DNA from: Diplocloster modestus
GTDB lineage: Bacteria > Bacillota > Clostridia > Lachnospirales > Lachnospiraceae
NCBI RefSeq assembly: GCF_019042245.1
Contig: NZ_JAHQCX010000001.1
Location: forward strand, 489,559 to 553,558
Direction: 5' to 3'
Length of the DNA: 64,000 nt
In this document: one piece after another, positions 53,254 through 61,986 of the stretch
Layout of the letters: each line of letters opens with the position of its first letter
Position numbering within the stretch: position 1 is the first letter of the stretch
Translations under genes and position numbers: made by a program
Notes under the pieces: model-generated
What the model was told of the DNA's origin: nothing
Databases searched by the model: none
Seen by the model: the letters and a program-made list of their open reading frames with translations, nothing else

Positions 53254-53994
53254 ATGAAATACAAATTTACATTTCCTTTAAAAGATCCTCTAACTTTGAA
53301 TACCAGCTACAATCATATATTACAGGCGGCGCTGTTAACCTGGTTAAATGATAAAAATTACCAGAGCTTTCTCCATGATACGGGGTATGAAGCGGGAAAA
53401 AGAAGTTATAAATTATTCTCGTTTTCAAAGATTTTCGGTAATCATCGAATCATTCCCGGGCAGCACAAGATCATTTACCAGGATCAAATTCATTTTTATA
53501 TTTCTTCTTACGACTCTAAATTCGTGACCTATCTGGCAGAAAACATTATATCCCAATCACAATTAAACTTAAACGGTACTTACTTGACACCTTCCTCGTT
53601 CGAAACAATAGCAGAAGAATATGATGATCGATGTGAAATACAGACTCTCTCCCCCATTTGTATCTATTCTACACTTGCAAATCACGAAGGAGTAAAGAAA
53701 ACCTATTATTACACACCTTATGAGCAGGAATATTCAGAGCTGATTCGTAAAAATTTAATACATAAATACGAATCCTATTATGGTACTGCGCCTGAGAATA
53801 CCCAATTTCGGATCAAACCCATGAATCGGTCCTGTCGGGAAAGCGTCATATTTTATAAGAAAACAGTGATAAAGGGATGGAACGGAAAATTCCTGCTCAC
53901 CGGCTCGAAAGAACTGATGGATATAGCAGTCAATGCGGGGCTGGGTTCCAAGAATTCTCAGGGGTTTGGCTGTGTCATTGTAAATAAACGATAG
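53254..53994 (+). CDS. cas6: Cas6 pre-crRNA endoribonuclease, type I-B
   Basis: A 246-residue RAMP-fold nuclease that cuts within each CRISPR repeat to leave an 8-nt 5' handle. The N-terminal half begins MKYKFTFPLKDPLTLNTSYN, with a His in TSYNHILQ that is the usual catalytic candidate, and the C-terminal glycine-rich loop is NAGLGSKNSQGFGCVIV. The longer TTG-start frame at 53191 would overlap the -35 box; AAGGAGAAC sets the ATG at 53254. It leads the cas operon. Confidence 0.92.
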   Translation: MKYKFTFPLKDPLTLNTSYNHILQAALLTWLNDKNYQSFLHDTGYEAGKRSYKLFSFSKIFGNHRIIPGQHKIIYQDQIHFYISSYDSKFVTYLAENIISQSQLNLNGTYLTPSSFETIAEEYDDRCEIQTLSPICIYSTLANHEGVKKTYYYTPYEQEYSELIRKNLIHKYESYYGTAPENTQFRIKPMNRSCRESVIFYKKTVIKGWNGKFLLTGSKELMDIAVNAGLGSKNSQGFGCVIVNKR

Positions 53995-54009
53995 GAGGCG
54001 AAAAGAGAT

Positions 54010-55995
54010 ATGCAGGAAGGCATGATACAGATCGGAAAAACACTTATGAATGACGGAAGCAGTATTCTGGATAACCTCATCACAGAATTAGCTCCGGTAC
54101 GCCGGGATGCCAAAGGAAATGAACTACAGCTATATATGCTGAAATTTGATTTTTCAACAGATGAATGCCGGGTATCAGTTGATGTCAATGAGCAGATGAG
54201 TGAGAATTCCGCAAGAAGGTATTGTTATATCGGTTCAGCTCCGGGAGCCAATTCCAAACAATGGTATTGTACATCGGGCAATAGTTTTTATCATCTCTCA
54301 GAGACAATTCCGAACTTATGTGAGTTAGATTTAGGCGACGAGTTAAATAGTAAGCTTACATTTATCAGGGATACCTATTTCGTAGATCTGGGTGAAGATT
54401 TTAAGAGTAATAAGAACAGGTATACTTTTCATGTAGGACTTCTATCAAATGATAATTATGATATCAAGGCATATCGGGATACTTTGCGTGACTTACCGGA
54501 AAAGGAACAGAAAGCGCTGCTGAAGAAGGAAGTGACAGAAGCTTTTGATCAGTATCTGGCAGTCCACTATGGAATGAAACTTCAGAAGAATTTTGGATTA
54601 TTCACTATACTCATTGATGCTGAGCCATTGTGTGAACGTGAGGAATATAAGGCAGCCATATTGAAAGAAAAGGAGGGGACATCGGGTAAGCAGGATAACA
54701 AAAAGAATTTGATCGAGGGGCATTGCTACAACTGTGGAACCACGACGCAGCTGCGGGATGATATTATAATAGAAATCAAAAGCTACACTACAAATTTATA
54801 CGGATTTGCCAGTGGGGTGGATAAGAAAAATTATCGAAAGAATATGCTTCTGTGTCAGGATTGTTTAAATGCGTATCTGGCAGGTGAGAAATATGTAAAA
54901 AATAATATGAATTTGTCTCTGGCAAGATTCCACGTATACCTGTATCCGCATTTTATTTGGGGAGAACCTTTGGACAGGGAAGGACTCGACATCATCTGTG
55001 ACCGTATTAAGCATAAATTTAAAACGATTTCCAATGTAGAAACGGTGCAGCAATTAAAGGAAAGTATTGATGATGAGTTGGCTTATCAGGAAAGAGAAGA
55101 TGAGACCTGTTATTCGATCAATCTTATATTTTACAAACAGGCACAGAAGGCCACTAAAATCCAAAGATTTATTAAAGACGTGGCGCCCTCCAGGTTCGAT
55201 TTCATTGCTAACTGCCTGGATCGAACTCAGGATCTCTATTTGCGGTTGTTGGGAGGCAGAACAGATCGGACGATATTGAATCTTCGGATGATATATTACC
55301 TTATGCCAATCCGGCTGGATGAAAAAAATGAGGCAAGAGAATTCAGAAATCTTTTAGGATTATACGACGCTATATTATCAGGAAAGTTGCTGAAAAAGCA
55401 GTATATTATCAGGAATCTCAATGCATGTGCGAAAGTTATCTATTATGAGGAAAAGGGGTTTAATATAAGCGGCAGTGAACTGGAAGCCACAGTAGTAAGA
55501 GGTACAGCGCTGTTGAAGTTTCTGGAATTTATGCAATTAATCAAAGGAGGAGTGGAAATGGAGGTAAAAAGTCTGCATTGCGGGGATGAGCTCAAAGAAT
55601 TTATCCGTGAAATGGGATATAAGCAGGAGGAGGCGGCACTGTTTTTGTTGGGTACCCTGATGGGTACCATTGGTGTGGAGCAATATAAAAGAACGAAGAA
55701 TACTTCCTCCAAGAATAAGCCGATTTTGAACAAGCTTAATTTTGGGGGGATGGATAAAAACAAAATACTCCGTTTGGCGGGAGATGTATTTGCCAAGTTA
55801 AAGCAGGAAAAACTGCTGGAATCTAAGACAGAGCTGATCTATTCCGATTTTACAGAGCTTTGTACGCCCCAGTTATCGAATTGGGGCTTGTCAAAGGAAG
55901 AAAATTTGTTCTGTATTTTAAGCGGTTATTCTTATACGACCAGAAAAGCTATTTTAGGCAAGAAAAAAGAGAATGGAGGAAAGGAAAATGAATAA
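54010..55995 (+). CDS. cas8b: Cas8b (TM1802/Csh1 family) large subunit of Cascade
   Basis: A 661-residue protein of the TM1802 family, the large subunit that recognises the PAM in type I-B effectors. A four-Cys zinc finger lies around residue 240-290 (CYNCGTTTQL and LLCQDCLNAYL). The N-terminal half begins MQEGMIQIGKTLMNDGSSIL, and the C-terminus is helical. The start is 15 bases after the cas6 stop, and the stop overlaps cas7 by eight bases. Full length for the family. Confidence 0.88.
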   Translation: MQEGMIQIGKTLMNDGSSILDNLITELAPVRRDAKGNELQLYMLKFDFSTDECRVSVDVNEQMSENSARRYCYIGSAPGANSKQWYCTSGNSFYHLSETIPNLCELDLGDELNSKLTFIRDTYFVDLGEDFKSNKNRYTFHVGLLSNDNYDIKAYRDTLRDLPEKEQKALLKKEVTEAFDQYLAVHYGMKLQKNFGLFTILIDAEPLCEREEYKAAILKEKEGTSGKQDNKKNLIEGHCYNCGTTTQLRDDIIIEIKSYTTNLYGFASGVDKKNYRKNMLLCQDCLNAYLAGEKYVKNNMNLSLARFHVYLYPHFIWGEPLDREGLDIICDRIKHKFKTISNVETVQQLKESIDDELAYQEREDETCYSINLIFYKQAQKATKIQRFIKDVAPSRFDFIANCLDRTQDLYLRLLGGRTDRTILNLRMIYYLMPIRLDEKNEAREFRNLLGLYDAILSGKLLKKQYIIRNLNACAKVIYYEEKGFNISGSELEATVVRGTALLKFLEFMQLIKGGVEMEVKSLHCGDELKEFIREMGYKQEEAALFLLGTLMGTIGVEQYKRTKNTSSKNKPILNKLNFGGMDKNKILRLAGDVFAKLKQEKLLESKTELIYSDFTELCTPQLSNWGLSKEENLFCILSGYSYTTRKAILGKKKENGGKENE

Positions 55996-56863
55996 CAGTG
56001 AAATCCTATTTTTGTATGATGCGAAATTAACAAATCCAAACGGTGATCCTGACGAGGAAAACCGTCCCCGTATGGATTATGAAAGAGGGATCAATATGGT
56101 GTCTGATCTGCGGCTGAAAAGATATGTCAGGGATTATCTGGCCGACCAGGGGTATCCATTGTTTGTACAGAAAATGGATGGCTCACCAGTTACCGCAGAG
56201 ACTAGGATTAAGAAGCTGGGGACTTCAAATGATCAGGAAATATTGGATCAGTTGATTGATGTGCGGCTGTTTGGGGCTACGATGCCTATAGCGAAGGACA
56301 ATAAGCAGTTTATTGGACCAGTCCAGTTTAATTGGGGATATTCCCTGAATACGGTAAAGGTATTGGAGTCTAGCATTACTTCTACGTTTGCTTCCTCTGA
56401 TAATAATAAGCAGGGAGCGATTGGCAAGGATTTCAGAGTCGCATATTCTTTTATCGCTTTTTCCGGTGTAATATCTGCAAATCGGGGAAAAGCAACGTCT
56501 TTGAAGGAAGAGGATATCGCTGAACTGGATCGGGCGCTCAGATATGCGATTCCGCTTCAGGTAACAAGAAGTAAGATTGGACAGTATCCCAGGCTGTATC
56601 TGAGAGTGGAATATAAAAGCGATATGACTATTTTAGGAGATATGCGGGATTATATTTCATTAAAAGAAAAGACGGAAGATATTCGGGATATTTCAGAAAC
56701 AGCATTAGAAGTTGGAAAACTCGTTGATTTTCTAAAGGAAAATATTGGTAAAATTGACTCGATTCACTATTTCTGTGATAGCAAATGTATATTGTTAAAC
56801 CATGATGTGGAAGTCACTTTCCAACAGGCTTTCGATGGTTTTACTCTGATCGAAGTAGAATAG
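55988..56863 (+). CDS. cas7: Cas7 (Csh2 type) backbone subunit
   Basis: A 291-residue RAMP protein that forms the crRNA-binding backbone. It begins MNNSEILFLYDAKLTNPNGD, with PDEENRPRMDYERGINMVSD and LRLKRYVRDYL, the Csh2 signature, and later VTRSKIGQYPRLYLRVEYKS. The ATG at 55988, after AGGAAAGG, overlaps the end of cas8b. The longer start at 55973 is less likely. cas5 follows. Confidence 0.92.
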   Translation: MNNSEILFLYDAKLTNPNGDPDEENRPRMDYERGINMVSDLRLKRYVRDYLADQGYPLFVQKMDGSPVTAETRIKKLGTSNDQEILDQLIDVRLFGATMPIAKDNKQFIGPVQFNWGYSLNTVKVLESSITSTFASSDNNKQGAIGKDFRVAYSFIAFSGVISANRGKATSLKEEDIAELDRALRYAIPLQVTRSKIGQYPRLYLRVEYKSDMTILGDMRDYISLKEKTEDIRDISETALEVGKLVDFLKENIGKIDSIHYFCDSKCILLNHDVEVTFQQAFDGFTLIEVE

Positions 56864-56873
56864 GATGATGAAA

Positions 56874-57605
56874 ATGAAAGTACTGGTATTCGATGTCTCG
56901 GGCCGATATGCCCATTTTCGAAAATACTATACGAATTCTTCTTCGCTCACATATTTGGTCCCCCCGAGAACGACGTTATGCGGTCTGGCTGCAGGAATCC
57001 TTGGTATAGAACGGGATGCGTATTATGATCAGTTTGTACCTGGAAAGGTGGATATAGGTGTACAGATTCTGAAGCCAGCCAGGAAAATCATGCAGACAGT
57101 TAACTATATGAAAATCGAAGGGCCAAAGGATTTTATCCAACCGAAGAACCATACACAGATTCCGTTCGAAATTTTGACTGGGGACGATGGAGTAGCATAC
57201 CGGATTTATTTTTCCAGTAACCAGGCAGAGATTATGGACAGGATGACGGAATCTGTCAGGGAAGGATGGAGTTGGTATCCCCCATACCTCGGATCTGCCC
57301 CATTTCAATGTTCCTTAACATATGTCTGCGATACAGAGGCAGACTATGGAGTAAAAGATGGACGGATACGAGTATCTTCGCTGGTACGTGTAGAATCCAT
57401 AAAGGAGAAGACATTAGACATATTATCAGAGCCAGTGAGTCTGTATCGGGAGAATATGCCCAGATACTTTGACAATGGAAGAACTTTACACGAGACCGCG
57501 TCATATCTTTATGATGTAAATGGAAAAGCGCTCAAAATGGAGGTTAAGGAGCCTGTTTTGAGCTTGGAAATTTGTAATGAGCAGGTTTGTGTCACTTTCA
57601 TGTAA
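56874..57605 (+). CDS. cas5: Cas5 (type I-B) Cascade subunit
   Basis: A 243-residue RAMP protein that caps the 5' handle of the crRNA. It begins MKVLVFDVSGRYAHFRKYYT and contains SLTYLVPPRTTLCGLAAGIL, the conserved Cas5 N-terminal core. In-frame ATGs occur at 56865 and 56868; TAGGA eight bases before 56874 favours that start. cas3 follows after 38 bases. Confidence 0.92.
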   Translation: MKVLVFDVSGRYAHFRKYYTNSSSLTYLVPPRTTLCGLAAGILGIERDAYYDQFVPGKVDIGVQILKPARKIMQTVNYMKIEGPKDFIQPKNHTQIPFEILTGDDGVAYRIYFSSNQAEIMDRMTESVREGWSWYPPYLGSAPFQCSLTYVCDTEADYGVKDGRIRVSSLVRVESIKEKTLDILSEPVSLYRENMPRYFDNGRTLHETASYLYDVNGKALKMEVKEPVLSLEICNEQVCVTFM

Positions 57606-57643
57606 AATAGAAATTGATATTATGAATAAGAGGGAATACGATC

Positions 57644-58756
57644 ATGATTCGGTTTGAATCACATATTGATAAGCTGCTTAAGGTCCATTTACAGGAAACG
57701 ATGGAAAATGCGAAATACAGTTTAAAAAGCGGCTGGGATAAAACTGCAGAAGTGGCCTGTTTGAGCCATGATTTTGGAAAGTATACTATCTATTTCCAAA
57801 ACAGGCTTCATTACGGAAACCGGAATGATGAAAGGGCGGATCATAGTTATATATCCGCCCTTTTTGGAGCTTTTGCGGGAATGAGACTGCTAAAGGATGA
57901 GAATCACGTATTCTACATCTATCATGCGATTCTCTGCCATCACAAGAGCGTGAGCGGCTTGCGGGATGGACTTCTTGAAACAGATAAAAAGGGAGTGGAA
58001 ATACCGAAAGCGTTTCAGCATAAACTGGATATTGTCTGTCAACAGATTGAAGACATGAAGAATCACAGAGCTGAGATTATACAGGATTATTCTTCATGGA
58101 ATTATGAAGAGATCGTAGATGAATTCCTCGATCATAGCGGCTTGGAAAATTTGATACGTAAATTAGGAAAATTAGCTTACGGAATTGAGAGCAGGTTCAA
58201 AAAGTATGCAGATAATTATATTTATTTTCAAAGTCTGTATTCTGCTTTGATTTCGGGGGATAAATTCAGTGCTTCCGACACGCCAATGATTTTGCCATGT
58301 GAATTGCCATTTGTTACTCTAAACGGGAGTAGGAGAATATCAGTTGAGGAACGTACAAAAGGAATAAAAAGTGAAATGGGTATTGTCAGGGAAGAGATAT
58401 TTACAAATATTATGAATTCGATCGAAGAGCAGCCAGAATATTCGTATCTATACTCCATAACATCCCCCACTGGTACCGGTAAGACTTATGCGGGATTCTT
58501 TGCAGCTGTTAAATTAAATGAACAATTGGGAGGCGGCAGAAAGATTATCTACGCTTTGCCTTTTACGTCGATCATTAACCAAAACTTTAATGAAATATAT
58601 AAATTATATGCAAGGGAGATCCGGGATTTTGAGAAACGATCAGGGCCCTATCTGATGAAGCACCATTCACTGGCGGATGTTGATTATCAGACGAAAAGTA
58701 TGATGTGGATAAACAAAGGGCCGAGATGCTTCGGGAAAACTGGATGTCCAATGTAA
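57644..58756 (+). CDS. cas3: Cas3, N-terminal part (HD nuclease and helicase start), frameshifted
   Basis: The open part of a Cas3 gene: an HD nuclease domain (CLSHDFGKYTIYFQ, His 42-Asp 43; HSYISALFG; YHAILCHHKS) and the first half of the superfamily 2 helicase with Walker A SITSPTGTGKTYAGFF and motif Ia YALPFTSIINQNF. The frame then enters KSMMWINKGPRCFGKTGCPM and stops, which is not Cas3 sequence. The continuation is in the -1 frame from about 58693. Adding one A to the GAAAAG run at 58693-58698 restores TKKYDVDKQRAEMLRENW. The 370-residue product would lack the DEAD-box motif and is not expected to work. Confidence 0.88.
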   Translation: MIRFESHIDKLLKVHLQETMENAKYSLKSGWDKTAEVACLSHDFGKYTIYFQNRLHYGNRNDERADHSYISALFGAFAGMRLLKDENHVFYIYHAILCHHKSVSGLRDGLLETDKKGVEIPKAFQHKLDIVCQQIEDMKNHRAEIIQDYSSWNYEEIVDEFLDHSGLENLIRKLGKLAYGIESRFKKYADNYIYFQSLYSALISGDKFSASDTPMILPCELPFVTLNGSRRISVEERTKGIKSEMGIVREEIFTNIMNSIEEQPEYSYLYSITSPTGTGKTYAGFFAAVKLNEQLGGGRKIIYALPFTSIINQNFNEIYKLYAREIRDFEKRSGPYLMKHHSLADVDYQTKSMMWINKGPRCFGKTGCPM

Positions 58757-59967
58757 TCGTCACCACATTTGTACAAGTGTTGGAGACGCTTGTTGGTAAT
58801 CGAAATCGTATGCTGAAAAAATTTAATGAATTTCGCCATTCTATATTAATATTGGATGAAGTACAGGCAATTCCCATTGAACTGTTAAAGGTGGCCGACT
58901 ATATTTTAAGGGAAGCAGCCAGGTTATTGGACTGTAAGATTATATTGATGACTGCTACAAGACCTTTATTTCTAACGGAAGCAAAGGAGTTACTACCGGA
59001 TTATGAAAAGTATTTCCGAATGTTTTGCCGGACAAAGCTTATCTACAAGCCGGGAAAAACGACCATAGACGAATTTATCGAAGATTTTTTAGGCCAGGTG
59101 GAGAGTAAATCCTATCTGATTGTATGTAATACAATAAAGGAATCTTTGTTGATCTATGATGACTTAAAAAAAGCTTTGCCGGAACGGAAATTATTTTACT
59201 TGTCAGCGAACCTTTTGCCCTGTGACCGAGTTGAAAGGATAAAAGAGATTGAAAAATCTTTTGATACTTTAAAACCGATGGTAGTTTCTACTCAAGTGAT
59301 AGAGGCTGGGGTGGATCTGAGCTTTGATTATGTTATAAGAGATTTGGCACCATTATCCTCTATTATTCAAGCGGCTGGCCGTTGTAATCGACATGGAAAA
59401 GAGGCGCTGGGCTTTGTTCGGGTAGTAGAATTGACGAATGGCAAAAAAGCGTATGGGCAAATGATTTATGGAGATATGCAAATTAATGTGACGAAACAGC
59501 TGCTAGATCAGAAGCGGGAGATATTGGAATCGGATTATTTAGAGTTAATTCATGAATATTATGAAAAAATAAGTGGGTATGTCAGTTGTGATTCTGAAAA
59601 TTATATCAAATCTATACAAAAATTAATATTTACCGGCGAAAAATATGCGATCGATCAATTTCATCTGATAGAGGAAAAGGGAGCGTATGTGGAGGTTTAT
59701 TTTCGAATTGATGAAAATGCGGAATGTCTATTTCAGAAATTTTTGCATGCGGTACGGGAAAAGGATATGAAAAAGAAATATGATTCTATGCTTGAATTGA
59801 ATCCAAAGATGAGTGCATATACATTATCGATTCCGGAAAAATATGTTTCTAGAATTAATCATGTACAAGAGGAAGTTATTTGGTCTTTACCTATGGAAGG
59901 CTGTAACGACAATTATTGTCGTGATACCGGTTTTAAGAGAGAGGAAGAGGATTATCTTGTATTTTGA
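58705..59967 (+). CDS. cas3: Cas3, C-terminal part (DEVQ helicase), frameshifted
   Basis: The remainder of Cas3 in the other frame: MSNVIVTTFVQVLETLVGNR, motif II ILDEVQAIP, motif III MTATRPLF, and motifs V and VI VIEAGVDLSFDYV and IIQAAGRCNRHGKE. A GTG at 58705 opens the frame but has no ribosome site, so independent translation is doubtful. Together with the first part the ancestral protein would be about 775 residues, the normal length of Cas3. A base missing in assembly would give the same picture. Confidence 0.85.
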   Translation: MDKQRAEMLRENWMSNVIVTTFVQVLETLVGNRNRMLKKFNEFRHSILILDEVQAIPIELLKVADYILREAARLLDCKIILMTATRPLFLTEAKELLPDYEKYFRMFCRTKLIYKPGKTTIDEFIEDFLGQVESKSYLIVCNTIKESLLIYDDLKKALPERKLFYLSANLLPCDRVERIKEIEKSFDTLKPMVVSTQVIEAGVDLSFDYVIRDLAPLSSIIQAAGRCNRHGKEALGFVRVVELTNGKKAYGQMIYGDMQINVTKQLLDQKREILESDYLELIHEYYEKISGYVSCDSENYIKSIQKLIFTGEKYAIDQFHLIEEKGAYVEVYFRIDENAECLFQKFLHAVREKDMKKKYDSMLELNPKMSAYTLSIPEKYVSRINHVQEEVIWSLPMEGCNDNYCRDTGFKREEEDYLVF

Positions 59968-60469
59968 TGAGAGCACGGTGGAAATTACAGGTACATTAGT
60001 CTGGTTTTATAAAATCTGTGAGCGGGAAGTTTGGTTGATGGCCCACAGCATAATACCAGATCAGCAGGATGATAACATTGATATAGGGCGTTTTCTCCAT
60101 GAGAATACATATCAGCGGAATAAAAAAGAGATAGTCTTTGGAAATGTAAGATTTGATGTCGTTTTTCAGAACCAAGACAAGCTGGTGATTGGGGAGACGA
60201 AAAAGTCTTCTAAATATGAAGAAGCCTCCAAATATCAACTGGCCTATTATCTTCAGCAGATGAAAGAGAGTGGCCTCGATGCGCAAGGGCAGCTGCTATA
60301 TCCGGAAGAGAAGAAGAGGGTCGACGTTATTCTTACGGAAGATCTGGATAAAGAATTAGAGGAAATAAAAACAGAAATCATCAGAATCGCTGAATTAAGG
60401 AATCCTCCCAGAGTGAAGAGAATCCCGTTTTGCAAAAATTGTGGATATAAAGAATATTGTTTTTCATAA
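59957..60469 (+). CDS. cas4: Cas4 exonuclease, adaptation module
   Basis: A PD-(D/E)XK nuclease of about 170 residues that trims prespacers and helps set PAM choice. GNVRFDVVFQ...VIGETKKSSKYEE carries the D...E-x-K core. The Fe-S cluster cysteines are in KICERE and the C-terminal FCKNCGYKEYCF. The start is uncertain. The family start lies near EITGTLVWFYKICERE, so I choose the TTG at 59957, six bases after GAGGAAGAGG and overlapping the cas3 stop; GTG at 59978 is an alternative. The first ATG (60040) would drop the first cysteine. Confidence 0.85.
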   Translation: MYFDESTVEITGTLVWFYKICEREVWLMAHSIIPDQQDDNIDIGRFLHENTYQRNKKEIVFGNVRFDVVFQNQDKLVIGETKKSSKYEEASKYQLAYYLQQMKESGLDAQGQLLYPEEKKRVDVILTEDLDKELEEIKTEIIRIAELRNPPRVKRIPFCKNCGYKEYCFS

Positions 60470-60493
60470 AGGAACGGCTAAAGGAGAAGGAGT

Positions 60494-61486
60494 ATGAAAA
60501 AAGATATCTATATTTTTAATGATGGAGACCTTCGCAGGAAGGATAATACCTTTTATTTCCAAAATGGAGAGTCTAAGAAATATCTTCCGATCGAAGAATT
60601 GGACTCTGTATGGGTATTTGGTGAAATTACGGTGAATAAAAAGTTTTTAGATTTTGCCTCGCAGAAAGGGATACTGATCCATTTTTTTAATTACTATGAG
60701 TATTATACCGGTACATTTTATCCCAGAGAGCATCTTAACTCAGGTTTTGTAATATTAAAACAGGCGGAGGCTTATCTCCAGGAAGAAAAAAGAGTCTTAA
60801 TAGCCAAGAAGATAATAAGGACAGCGATTAGTAATATTCTGGTGGTTTTAAAATATTATTGTAAGAGAGGCATAAATCTACAGGAGACTATAGCTGATAT
60901 TGAAGAAAAATGGATACAGATGGAAAATTGCTCCAGTACTGCGGAACTGATGGCTTATGAAGGAAATATTCGGGAGAGTTATTATAAAGCTTTTAATGTT
61001 ATACTGGATGAGCCGGATTTTGTTTTTACAATTAGGAGCCGTCGACCGCCTAAAGATAAGCTTAATGCGTTGATCAGTTTTGGAAATTCTATGATGTATA
61101 CGACAGTCCTCAGTGAAATTTATCAGACAAATTTAGACCCGCGGATTGGATATTTACATTCAACGAACAACAGAAGGTTTTCTTTGAATCTGGATCTGGC
61201 AGAAATATTTAAGCCGGTAATAGTGGACAGGGTGATATTCTCACTAATAAATAAAAGAGTGATTACAGCAAAAGATTTTGATAGTAATTTTGGAGGTATT
61301 CTATTAAAGGATACTGGTAAAAAGAAATTTGTAGAAGAGTACAATAAAAAATTACTTACTACGATACGCCATAAATCAATCGGTACAGCTGTAAGCTACA
61401 AACGATTGATAAGGCTGGAAGCATATAAGCTGCAAAAACTGATTACAGAAGATGCGGAATATGAAGGATTTGTTTGTGAATGGTGA
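60494..61486 (+). CDS. cas1: Cas1 integrase, type I-B
   Basis: A 330-residue metal-dependent DNA integrase that inserts new spacers with Cas2. The active-site set is present: Glu in LMAYEGNIRESYY (about 156), His in GYLHSTNNRRFSLNLDLAEIF (about 222) and Asp in the same segment (about 234). The N-terminal beta domain begins MKKDIYIFNDGDLRRKDNTF. AAAGGAGAAGG precedes the ATG. The protein appears intact, so spacer uptake may still work. Confidence 0.95.
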   Translation: MKKDIYIFNDGDLRRKDNTFYFQNGESKKYLPIEELDSVWVFGEITVNKKFLDFASQKGILIHFFNYYEYYTGTFYPREHLNSGFVILKQAEAYLQEEKRVLIAKKIIRTAISNILVVLKYYCKRGINLQETIADIEEKWIQMENCSSTAELMAYEGNIRESYYKAFNVILDEPDFVFTIRSRRPPKDKLNALISFGNSMMYTTVLSEIYQTNLDPRIGYLHSTNNRRFSLNLDLAEIFKPVIVDRVIFSLINKRVITAKDFDSNFGGILLKDTGKKKFVEEYNKKLLTTIRHKSIGTAVSYKRLIRLEAYKLQKLITEDAEYEGFVCEW

Positions 61487-61577
61487 ATGACGAGATTTTA
61501 TCTGAATAGGACGTAATTGGAGTTGGTTTTGGCCAAAGTGTTTAATGTATGAAGAGGAAAAAACAAGGGGTGTTGTG

Positions 61578-61841
61578 ATGTTCGTGATTCTGGTTTATGA
61601 TGTAAATGAGAAAAGAGTGGCGAAAGCATTAAAAACATGTAGGAAATATTTGACGTGGATTCAAAATTCGGTGTTTGAAGGGGATATCGGAGAGGCTAAT
61701 TTGAAAAAGTTGAAGTTGGAACTGAATAAGATGCTACATAATGATGAGGATTCGGTTATTCTTTACAGATTTGAAAGCTTGAACTATTCTAGACGTGAAG
61801 TGATTGGTCAAGAAAAAAACGCTCAGGAGTTTATTATTTGA
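61578..61841 (+). CDS. cas2: Cas2, adaptation protein
   Basis: An 87-residue Cas2 that joins two Cas1 dimers. It begins MFVILVYDVNEKRVAKALKT, with the conserved Asp at residue 8 and the ferredoxin-like fold ending in a VILYRFESLNYSRREV strand. AAGGGG precedes the ATG at 61578, so the frame start at 61545 is not used. The last codons (61837-61841, including the TGA) are inside the region matched by spacer 1. Confidence 0.92.
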   Translation: MFVILVYDVNEKRVAKALKTCRKYLTWIQNSVFEGDIGEANLKKLKLELNKMLHNDEDSVILYRFESLNYSRREVIGQEKNAQEFII

Positions 61842-61872
61842 TTTTGGGGTCGACCCATAATGGTGTAAAAAA
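61837..61872 (-). other. Perfect target (protospacer) of spacer 1
   Basis: These 36 bases, covering the last codon and stop of cas2 and the first 31 bases of the leader, are the exact reverse complement of the leader-proximal spacer (62017-62052), 36 of 36. In spacer orientation the 5' flank is GCA (from TGC at 61873-61875) and the 3' flank is TAA. A 10-bp palindrome GGGTCGACCC lies inside. Confidence 0.95.
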
Positions 61873-61986
61873 TGCGGGGGATCGACCGGATATAAGATCG
61901 GCTTGGAGAGCTGGATAGAAAAAATTTGGTGTTTTTGGGGGAGGGGATGGTGGGGGAGGAAGGGAGTATTTATGCGGTGTGAATGG
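61842..61986 (+). promoter_or_regulatory. CRISPR leader with a G-quadruplex-like run
   Basis: The 145 bases between cas2 and the first repeat hold the expected leader. GGGGTCGACCC and GGGGATCGACCGG form a spaced pair near the 5' end, and GATATAAG (about 61890) could be a -10. Bases 61937-61964 read GGGGG-A-GGGG-ATGGT-GGGGG-AGGAA-GGG, which fits the G3+N1-7 quadruplex pattern on the + strand about 22 bases before the first repeat. Confidence 0.7.

Noticed and set aside
57644-59967. Programmed -1 frameshifting in cas3
   Set aside because: The site reads ACG AAA AGT, not a standard X XXY YYZ heptamer, and no downstream stimulatory stem is evident; a deletion or sequence error is simpler.
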